64,000 bases of DNA from Actinomadura craniellae (GTDB lineage Bacteria > Actinomycetota > Actinomycetes > Streptosporangiales > Streptosporangiaceae). The translations under genes were made by a program, and so were the position numbers. The notes under the pieces are model-generated. The model saw only the letters and a program-made list of their open reading frames with translations. It was not told where the DNA came from and did no database searches. The stretch is from assembly GCF_003289645.1 (NCBI RefSeq), contig NZ_QLYX01000005.1:124001-188000 (forward strand), given 5' to 3'. Shown piece after piece: positions 57,925 through 64,000 of this stretch (positions are counted from its first letter, which is position 1; each line of letters begins with the position of its first letter).

Positions 57925-57945
57925 CCGTCCACAGGGTGTGGACGG
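57925..57945. other. Head-to-head DnaA-box-like palindrome
   Basis: CCGTCCACA and TGTGGACGG, inverted around GGG, in the 51-base gap between two minus-strand genes. Shares the TCCACA-N3-TGTGGA core with sites near 8331, 45752, 45873 and 63955. Confidence 0.6.
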
Positions 57946-57952
57946 GCGACGG

Positions 57953-58483
57953 TCACGAGAACGCCCGGGCCCCCTCGGCCCAGGTGCGGTCCAGGTCCGA
58001 ACCCCCGGGGAAGCGGCCGTCGATCTCCAGGATCACCATGCCGTGGGCGAACGACCAGAGGGCCTGGGCCCGGTAAGGGTCGCCCGTCGCCAGGAAGAAG
58101 GGCTCCCCCGACCAGTCCTCCAGGCCGGGGGCGAGGCGTTCGCGGGCGAGCGGCCCGGCCGTCGCCAGGCGGTACATGTTGGGGCTGGCGACGGCGCTCT
58201 CCCGGTAGCGGCGCAGCACCGCGGCCACCGGTTCGGGCTCCGCCAGCGCGGCGTGCAACACCTCCCCCAGTTCGGCGAGGCTCCGCTCGATCAGCGCGGC
58301 CTCCAGCGCGGCCTTGTCCGGGAAGTGCTTGTACAGGGACGGCGCGCGGATGCCCAGCCGGCCGGCCAGCACCCGCATCGTCAGGGCCTCCCGCCCCTCG
58401 TCTTCCACCAGGGCCCGGGCGGCCGACACGATGTCGGTCGCCCGGGGGGTCAGCGGCGTGAGCGCCGGCCGCTCTCTGCTCAT
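57953..58483 (-). CDS. TetR-family regulator
   Basis: 176 residues. DNA-binding part IVSAARALVEDEGREALTMRVLAGRLGIRAPSLYKHFPDKAALEAALI; C-terminal domain of the WHG type (RRYRESAVASPNMYRLATAGPLARERLAP). ATGA overlap with the SRPBCC gene upstream. The twin palindromes at 59001-59042 before that operon are its likely operators, giving autoregulation. Confidence 0.93.
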   Translation of the reverse strand: MSRERPALTPLTPRATDIVSAARALVEDEGREALTMRVLAGRLGIRAPSLYKHFPDKAALEAALIERSLAELGEVLHAALAEPEPVAAVLRRYRESAVASPNMYRLATAGPLARERLAPGLEDWSGEPFFLATGDPYRAQALWSFAHGMVILEIDGRFPGGSDLDRTWAEGARAFS

Positions 58484-58986
58484 CCCGGCATCTTCTCAAC
58501 CCGTGCCTTCAGTGCCGCGTTCATGGCCGCGAACCCGTCCGCAACGTCGAGCGCCCTGCCGAGGAAGGGGACGAGCACGCCGGTGAACCGCTCCCCCTGG
58601 ACGAGCCGGCTCCGGCCGTCGCCGGCGGGTTCGATCCGGAAGTAGTGCTCGCCGTCCGTCAGTCCCGGCACCCCGAGCCGGCCGAGCCACCGCAGTTCCC
58701 GGCCGGGCTCGGCGACGAGCACCTTGGGGGTGAAGGTCATGACGCGGTCGCCGTTGGCCATCCGGTTGGTCAGCCGCGCACCCGTCCGGGCCTCGCCGGC
58801 CGCGCTCACGATGAACGGGTTCCACTCGGGGTACGCGGCGAAGTCCACGAGCACCTCCCAGACCCGGTCGGGGGAGGCGTCGATCTCGATCTCGGCGCGG
58901 ACGGTGCGCGGGGCGATCCGGGTCCAGAGGTAGAGCCCGGCAAGGGCAACGACCAGGACGAGGAGCACGATCAGGGCGACGGGCAT
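58480..58986 (-). CDS. SRPBCC-family lipid/ligand-binding membrane protein
   Basis: 168 residues. One N-terminal membrane helix (PVALIVLLVLVVALAGLYLWT) and a START-like domain with VRAEIEIDASPDRVWEVLVDFAAYPEWNPFIVSAAGEARTGARLTNRM. Members bind hydrophobic ligands in a large cavity. ATG at 58986 with GGAGG upstream. First gene of a two-gene operon with the TetR regulator. Confidence 0.9.
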   Translation of the reverse strand: MPVALIVLLVLVVALAGLYLWTRIAPRTVRAEIEIDASPDRVWEVLVDFAAYPEWNPFIVSAAGEARTGARLTNRMANGDRVMTFTPKVLVAEPGRELRWLGRLGVPGLTDGEHYFRIEPAGDGRSRLVQGERFTGVLVPFLGRALDVADGFAAMNAALKARVEKMPG

Positions 58987-59000
58987 TTCCGACCTCCAAG

Positions 59001-59042
59001 GGCTAACAGCGTTAGCCACAGCATAGGCTAACGCCGTTAGCC
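59001..59042. promoter_or_regulatory. Twin TetR operators
   Basis: GGCTAACAGCGTTAGCC (59001-59017) and GGCTAACGCCGTTAGCC (59026-59042): identical 7-bp arms GGCTAAC/GTTAGCC around 3 bases, centres 25 bases apart. They lie directly upstream of the SRPBCC-TetR operon. Confidence 0.88.
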
Positions 59043-59346
59043 TCGCAAGCCCGGGCCGGACCCGGCCCGCCCGCACGACTCCGGAACCCGCCGACCCACA
59101 CCCCACCCCCACCTGGCGACCGAGCCGAGCGGTGAGGTCGAGGGAGCGCGGTTCCGGACCCCGCCCCACCTGGCGACCGGGCCGATCCAGCCGCCCCGAC
59201 CCGCTGCGGACGACCGCCGAACAGGGCGTGAGAATGACGCTCTTTCTATAGGCGAACATAATTGCCATATCCGTCATAGACACGTATCGTCGTGTCGGCC
59301 GGGTGCCGTGACCACCGGCCCGACGACGTCGCAGAGGTGGCCCTTC
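59043..59346. promoter_or_regulatory. Intergenic region before the dehydrogenase pair
   Basis: 304 bases without a gene. CCCACCTGGCGACCG is directly repeated (about 59107 and 59163). An AT-richer stretch 59240-59285 (TTTCTATAGGCGAACATAATTG) is the probable promoter, and GACACG-TATCGT-CGTGTC (59280-59297) is an inverted repeat that could be an operator. Confidence 0.45.
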
Positions 59347-60366
59347 GTGAACCTGGACTTCACCGACGACCAAGAAGCGCTGCGCGCCGCCCTGCGCGAG
59401 TTCTTCCAAAAGGAGTCCCCGCCCCAGACCGTCCGGGCCGCCGAACCCCTCGGGTTCGACGCCGTCCTGTGGCACAAGGCGGTCGAGCTGGGCCTCGGCT
59501 CGATCGCCATCCCCGAGAACCGGGGCGGCGGCGGCGCCGGATTCGTGGAACTCGCCATCGCCGCCGAACTCCTCGGCCGGTCGCTCGCGCCCGTGCCGCT
59601 GATCGAGGCGGCGGTCGCCAACGCCCTGCTCGCCGCGGCGGCGCCGGAGGCGCTGGTGGCGGCCGCCGTCGCCGGCGAGTCGCTGGCGACGCTGGCGCTG
59701 CACCCGGCCGCCGGGGGAGTCGCCCGGCTGGTCCCGGCCGGCGCGGTGGCGGACCTGGTCCTCGTGCTCCGCGACGAGGAACTCCTCGCGGTCCGGCTGC
59801 CCGGCCGGCCGGCCGTCGCCGTGCCCAACCTCGGCGCGATGCCCGTCGCCGACTGCCCCCTGGACGCGGGCGAGACGACCGTCCTGGCCAAGGGGCCGGA
59901 GGCCGTCGCGCTGCACCGCGACGCAGTGCACCAGTGGCGGTCACTGACCGGGGCGGCGCTCGTCGGGATCGCGTCCCGGGCACTCGAGATCGGCGTCGAC
60001 TACGTCAAGCAGCGCCGGGCGTTCGACACCCTGATCGGCGGGTTCCAGTCGGTCCAGCACCGCCTGGCCGACAACGCCACCGCCCTCGAAGGGGCCCGGC
60101 TGCTCGCCTACAAGGCGGCGTGGGCGCACGACGTCGACCTGCCCGCGGCCGGCACGCTGTCCACGATGTCGCTGCTGTTCGCCGCGGAGACCGCGTTCAC
60201 GACGGCGTCCGACAGCCTGCACTTCCACGGCGGCTACGGCTACACCCTCGAATACGACATCCAGCTCTACTTCCGGCGGGCCAAGGCCTGGCCCATGGTG
60301 GCCGGCGACCGCCGGGCCGCCTACGCGGAACTGCCCCACCGCCTGTCCGGCGCGACGGAAGGATGA
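59347..60366 (+). CDS. Acyl-CoA dehydrogenase-like subunit (short)
   Basis: 339 residues, GTG at 59347 with AGAGGTGG upstream. It has the helical N-terminal domain (LDFTDDQEALRAALREFFQKE, GLGSIAIPENRGGGGAGFVELAIAAELLGRSL) and a C-terminal domain with RRAFDTLIGGFQSVQHRLADNATAL and DSLHFHGGYGYTLEYDIQLYFRRAKAW. The middle beta-domain is short and lacks the usual flavin motifs, as in the non-catalytic partners (FadE27/FadE29 type) of actinobacterial alpha2-beta2 enzymes. ATGA overlap with the catalytic subunit. Confidence 0.9.
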   Translation: MNLDFTDDQEALRAALREFFQKESPPQTVRAAEPLGFDAVLWHKAVELGLGSIAIPENRGGGGAGFVELAIAAELLGRSLAPVPLIEAAVANALLAAAAPEALVAAAVAGESLATLALHPAAGGVARLVPAGAVADLVLVLRDEELLAVRLPGRPAVAVPNLGAMPVADCPLDAGETTVLAKGPEAVALHRDAVHQWRSLTGAALVGIASRALEIGVDYVKQRRAFDTLIGGFQSVQHRLADNATALEGARLLAYKAAWAHDVDLPAAGTLSTMSLLFAAETAFTTASDSLHFHGGYGYTLEYDIQLYFRRAKAWPMVAGDRRAAYAELPHRLSGATEG

Positions 60367-61547
60367 CCGTGGACTTCTGGGAGGCCGACGAGCTGGCCGC
60401 GCACCGCGCGACGGCGCGCGCCTGGGCCGAGGCGAACATCGAGCCGCACTGGGCCGAGGAGCAGCACCGCACCGGCTGCCACCAGACGATGGAGCTGCAC
60501 GCGCGGCTCGCCCGCGACGGGATCCTCGCCGCCGGCTGGCCGGCGGAGTACGGCGGGAGCGACGTCGACCCCGCCTTCGCCCAGGCCATCTTCGACGAGT
60601 GCGCCGAGCGCGACCTGCACGTGGACGGGTGGACGACGACGTCCATGGTGCTCCACACGATCGCGCACACCGGCACCGAGGCGCAGAAACACGAGTACAT
60701 CCCCGCCGCGCTGCGCGGCGAGATCCTGATCGCACTCGGGTACAGCGAGCCGGACTCCGGCTCGGACGCCGCGGCGGCCAAGACGACCGCCGTCCGGGAC
60801 GGTGACACCTGGGTCATCAACGGCCAGAAGATGTTCACGAGCACGGCGCAGGTGTGCAGCCACATCTTCGTCCTCACCCGGACGAACCCCGACGTCCCCA
60901 AGCACAAGGGGCTCTCGCTGTTCCTCGTGCCGACGAGCGCCCCCGGGTACGACCTCCAGCCGATCCACACGCTCGGCGGCCAGGTCACCAACGCCACCTT
61001 CTTCACCGATGTGCGCGTCCCCGGCTCGGCCCTCATCGGCGAGCCGGACGGCGGCTGGAACGTCATGCGGGTGGCCCTCATCTACGAGCGGGGCGTCTCC
61101 AGCCCGTCGCGGATCGAGAAGACCCTGGCCGAGGACCTCGCCTCCTGGGCCCGCGAGGCGCGCCGCCCCGACGGAACCACCGTCCTGGACGACCCCCTGG
61201 TCGCCGAGCGGATCGGCCGGATCGCCGTGGACGAGGAGGTCGGCCGGCTGCTCGGCCGCTGGACGAACTGGCAGGCGGCCAAGGGCGGGATCCCCGGCGT
61301 CGAGGGGTCCATGCGCAAGCTCTTCTTCACCGAGGCGGAGCAGCGGCACTTCAGCGACGCCCTCGACATCCTGGGCGCCGAGGGGCTGCTGGCACCGGAG
61401 GCGCCCGGCGCCCCCGCCGGCGGCGCGTTCGAGCACGGCTTCCGGGCGGCCGTGGTCACCACGGTCTACGGCGGGACGAGCGAGATCCTCCGGGACATCA
61501 TCGCCCAGCGGCACCTCGGCCTGCCCCGGAACCGCCCCGGCGGCTGA
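60363..61547 (+). CDS. Acyl-CoA dehydrogenase (catalytic partner)
   Basis: 394 residues. LIALGYSEPDSGSDAAAAKTTAVRDGDTWVINGQKMFTSTA is the flavin/substrate region, and the C-terminal TTVYGGTSEILRDIIAQRHLGLPR closes the active site. Gene pairs of this type in mycobacteria act on steroid or branched side chains as heterotetramers. The substrate here is not evident from neighbours. Confidence 0.93.
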   Translation: MTVDFWEADELAAHRATARAWAEANIEPHWAEEQHRTGCHQTMELHARLARDGILAAGWPAEYGGSDVDPAFAQAIFDECAERDLHVDGWTTTSMVLHTIAHTGTEAQKHEYIPAALRGEILIALGYSEPDSGSDAAAAKTTAVRDGDTWVINGQKMFTSTAQVCSHIFVLTRTNPDVPKHKGLSLFLVPTSAPGYDLQPIHTLGGQVTNATFFTDVRVPGSALIGEPDGGWNVMRVALIYERGVSSPSRIEKTLAEDLASWAREARRPDGTTVLDDPLVAERIGRIAVDEEVGRLLGRWTNWQAAKGGIPGVEGSMRKLFFTEAEQRHFSDALDILGAEGLLAPEAPGAPAGGAFEHGFRAAVVTTVYGGTSEILRDIIAQRHLGLPRNRPGG

Positions 61548-61710
61548 CCCGGGCCCCCGCAGGTGGCATGGCGCTCGTCACCGCGCTTCCGCCCGCGCCG
61601 GCGGCCGCGCCCAAGCGGCCCTCCGTCGCTGACGTGCGCCGCGGATGGACGGTCCGTGTCTGCGGACGGGCCAGGGCGTGGAACATCCCCCACGCCGGCC
61701 GCCGGGTGAA

Positions 61711-61865
61711 CGCCGCCGCCCGCTGCACCGGGGTGCCGAACCTCCCAGCACCGGTCACCGGACGCCGCAGAGCCGCCGCGTGAAGCTGCGCGAGCACGCC
61801 GCCGCCCGCTGCACCCGGGCACCGAACCTCCCAGCACCGGTCACCGGACGCCGCGGAGCCGCCGG
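61711..61865. repeat. 69-bp direct repeat, period 86
   Basis: Copies 61711-61779 and 61797-61865 share CGCCGCCGCCCGCTGCACC and CCGAACCTCCCAGCACCGG with few changes. The second copy includes the last 25 bases of the downstream minus-strand gene, so the first is a duplicated 3' end. The remaining bases 61548-61710 show nothing. Confidence 0.82.
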
Positions 61866-62875
61866 GCGTAGCGCTCGACCGCGGCCCGGGCGGCGGGCAG
61901 GTCGCACGGCGCCCGCCACAGCGACTCGCGGGCCCGCCGGTACAGCTCGGCGAGCGTGGGGTCCCCGGCGACGTCCGCGTCGTGCAGGACGGCCAGCCGG
62001 CCGCGTAACTCGGCGCGCTCGTCCAGCAGCTCACCGAACTGTCGTTCGGCCTGCTGGACCTGCTGTAACGCCCGTTCGGCGGCCCGTTCGAGGTCGTGGA
62101 CGCCGGATTCGAGCGCTGCCCGGTCGGCGGCGCTCTCCCATCGGTCGGTCAGGTCCTCCAGGGCGGACCAGAGCGCGGTCGCACGGTCCGGGACGTCCGG
62201 CACCCGGGTGAAGCAGGCGGCGGCGTGCTCGCGGTGCCCGCGCGCCGCGACCTCCACGGTCTCGAACTCGTCCAGCCGGGCGGCGACCCGCCGCAACCGT
62301 TCCTCCCCTGGGGGAACGGGCTCGCCGGGCTCGGGCGGGAGGTCCTCGCCGGGCAGGTGGATCCAGGCCACCTCGTCCGGTTCCTCCGCGGTGAGCGGCA
62401 CCTGCCGGCAGGCCGCCGGGTCGATGCATCCGGCGACCGCGTCGTACCACTCGCGGGAGACCGCCAGGGCGAGGACGGCCCGGCCGGAGGCCCGGAGCGC
62501 GGCGCGCAGCGGCCGGGCCTCGACGAGCCGGCAGGCGATGTCCAGCGCGCCGCCCGCCCGGCCGCGGCCGTCGCGGGTCACCTCGCCCGCGTGCAGCGAG
62601 ACGCGCAGCCGCAGCCCGGCGCGCTCCCGCAGCCTCTCCTGCAACCCGGCGACGAACGGCCCGGTCAGCGCGGCCTTCGGCACCGTGTCGGGCAGCACCC
62701 AGATCCCGCCGGCGGCGCGGTTCTCCGGTTCCGGGACGTCCCCCGCCGGGACGTGCGCGGCCGTCAGGGCGGCCCGCACGATCCGGCGGAGCGCCGCCCG
62801 GGCCGCACCGGGATCGCCACCGGAATCCTCGATGTCCACGACGACGATCACCTGGTATCGCCATCTGGAAGCCAT
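61841..62875 (-). CDS. Protein with degenerate class III cyclase domain
   Basis: 344 residues. The N-terminal 190 residues resemble a nucleotide-cyclase homology domain (YQVIVVVDIEDSG, LRLRVSLHAGEVTRDGRGRAGGALDIACRLVEARPLRAAL) but lack the paired metal Asp and transition-state residues, so it is probably a non-catalytic sensor or scaffold. The C-terminal part is a long amphipathic, coiled-coil-prone region (about 240-340; ERALQQVQQAERQFGELLDERAELRGRLAVL). ATG at 62875. Confidence 0.78.
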   Translation of the reverse strand: MASRWRYQVIVVVDIEDSGGDPGAARAALRRIVRAALTAAHVPAGDVPEPENRAAGGIWVLPDTVPKAALTGPFVAGLQERLRERAGLRLRVSLHAGEVTRDGRGRAGGALDIACRLVEARPLRAALRASGRAVLALAVSREWYDAVAGCIDPAACRQVPLTAEEPDEVAWIHLPGEDLPPEPGEPVPPGEERLRRVAARLDEFETVEVAARGHREHAAACFTRVPDVPDRATALWSALEDLTDRWESAADRAALESGVHDLERAAERALQQVQQAERQFGELLDERAELRGRLAVLHDADVAGDPTLAELYRRARESLWRAPCDLPAARAAVERYARRLRGVR

Positions 62876-63073
62876 GATGACTCTTCTCTGTGCCCCCGCA
62901 CCGAATGGTGGTCGCCCTGCCCGCGGTGGCTGACGCGGCGGCAGGGCAAGACCATGTCCTAGCGCACGGCGAACTCCGGCTTCTGTGGCATATGACACAT
63001 AGCAGGCAAATAATTCAGATCTTGTCGAAGCGCGGTGCCGGGGCGAGCGGCGCCGCCCCGGCCCGCAGCGTGG

Positions 63074-63727
63074 TCAGGTCCGGTTCCGCGACATGCCGAG
63101 CCAGCCGAGCACCAGACCGGCCACCCCCGCGGCAAGCCCGAGGGCGCCCAGCGTCCGGGCGGCGCCGTCCGACACCGTGGTGCCCGTGGCGGCGGCCCGG
63201 GACCCGGCCGGGACACCGGACCTGGTCAGCCGCAGCGACGGGGCGGGATGGTCGGGGTTGCCGACGTCGGGGTCCTTGTCCCACCGCACGACCTGCCCGC
63301 CGGAGTAGGTCTGCACCATGGGGAACAGCAGCCGGTCTGCGCCCCTGGGCAGCGGCCCCAGCGAGACGTCGAACTCCTGGTACTGGCCGGGCTTGATCCT
63401 GCCGCCGCTCCAGACGATGCGGGAGACGGCCTCGCCACCCTGCCCCTTGACCTGCTCGGCGAGTCGGGCCTTCGTGATCTTGACCGTCCAGCCGGGCACC
63501 GCGCGCACCGAGGCCGAGGTGATCGGATGCTTGGCGGGCAGGTCGATCCGCAGCTTGACCGTGTCGGCGTCCTGCCGCTCGTTGGGCACCCGGAAGGAGA
63601 CCTTCGTGTAGGCGCCCTGCTGGGCCGGGCGCGCGTCGGCGGCGGCCGGACCGCCCGTCCCGAGCGCGGTGAGAGCGGTGACCCCCGCGACGGCGGCGGA
63701 CCTGCGGACGGCATGGTGAAAACGCAT
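63074..63727 (-). CDS. YcnI-like DUF1775 membrane-anchored protein
   Basis: 217 residues. Signal peptide to about residue 31, a DUF1775 beta-sandwich (GAYTKVSFRVPNERQDADTVKLRIDLP, VRAVPGWTVKITKARL, GGRIKPGQYQEFDVSLGPLP), and a C-terminal membrane helix (GALGLAAGVAGLVLGWLGM). YcnI proteins bind Cu(II) through a mature N-terminal His (AHVTV...). Here the mature start is AADARPAQQGAYTK, without that His, so copper binding may be lost. No CopC/CopD neighbour is seen. Confidence 0.88.
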   Translation of the reverse strand: MRFHHAVRRSAAVAGVTALTALGTGGPAAADARPAQQGAYTKVSFRVPNERQDADTVKLRIDLPAKHPITSASVRAVPGWTVKITKARLAEQVKGQGGEAVSRIVWSGGRIKPGQYQEFDVSLGPLPRGADRLLFPMVQTYSGGQVVRWDKDPDVGNPDHPAPSLRLTRSGVPAGSRAAATGTTVSDGAARTLGALGLAAGVAGLVLGWLGMSRNRT

Positions 63728-64000
63728 GTGGCACTCATTTCGAAATGTTCTCGGAGCGGGCCGTGCCCGCGACTGACCGGTTTCGCCGGAGGGACGTCCC
63801 CCCGGACCCCCGTAGAACCGGGTCGGCCGATCATCACTTCGCTCTGGTCGGCTGACCTGCCTCCCCCTGCGACGGCCCGCACCCCTGAAGGGCGGCCGTG
63901 GCGGGCCTCATCCTGCCATCGCACACACCGAAAGCCCGGGGCGCCACTCCGTGACCGTCCACAGCCTGTGGACGGCCGATCACGCTCAGCCGTTCTCCGC
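63728..64000. promoter_or_regulatory. Intergenic region at the right window edge
   Basis: 273 bases upstream of the YcnI gene. CCGTCCACAG-C-CTGTGGACGG (63955-63975) is a perfect 21-bp palindrome matching the one at 57925. No gene is evident; the next gene lies outside. Confidence 0.5.

Overview
The window is very GC-rich DNA with few RNA genes, many GTG starts, ATGA/GTGA gene overlaps and several apparently leaderless genes. It comes from a filamentous-type actinobacterium. The gene order ppiA - rhomboid - crgA - DUF881 - sortase - pabA/trpG, facing pknB-pknA-pbpA-rodA-pstP-fhaB-fhaA and a tRNA-Leu, is the conserved origin-proximal block of Actinobacteria. Scr1/DUF397 regulators and the general gene content suggest Streptosporangiales, for example an Actinomadura- or Nonomuraea-like genus; that placement is inference. 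dnaA, dnaN and rRNA genes are not in the window.

Layout. 1-6 kb: a hypothetical protein, a secreted cutinase/PET-hydrolase-family polyesterase, an AraC-regulator remnant, a lipoprotein, a DEAD-box RNA helicase and a hexapeptide acetyltransferase; nested inverted repeats lie between the last two. 6-20.5 kb: the conserved cell-envelope and division block. PknA/PknB kinases, PstP phosphatase and FHA adaptors are co-transcribed with the RodA/PbpA wall-synthesis pair; CrgA, a class E sortase and a rhomboid protease face them. 20.9-26.5 kb: an OmpR-type two-component system, divergent from a lipoprotein/HlyD-like adaptor/MacB-like ABC exporter operon. 26.9-30 kb: TetR, an acyl-CoA dehydrogenase and an APH-like kinase (a split ACAD10/11-type pair). 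30.6-36.2 kb: a sulfur island of two convergent operons (thiol dioxygenase-rhodanese-FMN reductase, and ssuCBAD), each preceded by a nearly identical cysteine-containing leader peptide. 36.3-39.6 kb: an ECF sigma factor with a membrane partner and an MFS exporter. 39.8-45.6 kb: glpD-TetR divergent from an alkyl-DHAP-synthase-like oxidase and a diacylglycerol kinase, the same arrangement as mycobacterial Rv2249c-Rv2252. 45.6-46.2 kb: a dense DnaA-box cluster with no gene. 46.2-57.6 kb: accessory genes, including a membrane acyltransferase, an iron-box-controlled hydrolase, an Scr1/DUF397/ATPase regulatory module, a macrodomain protein, a degenerate interspersed repeat array, a pentapeptide protein, a methyltransferase and a second secreted hydrolase. 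57.6-64 kb: a thiamine-binding-type protein, a TetR/SRPBCC pair with twin palindromic operators, a paired acyl-CoA dehydrogenase operon, a degenerate cyclase-domain protein and a YcnI-like protein lacking the usual copper-binding His.

The observations most worth following are the twin leader peptides bracketing the sulfur island, the four exact DnaA boxes within 130 bp (plus degenerate ones) far from any replication gene, a recurring 21-bp head-to-head DnaA-box pair found at five intergenic places, and the polyesterase that mixes type I and PETase-like active-site features.
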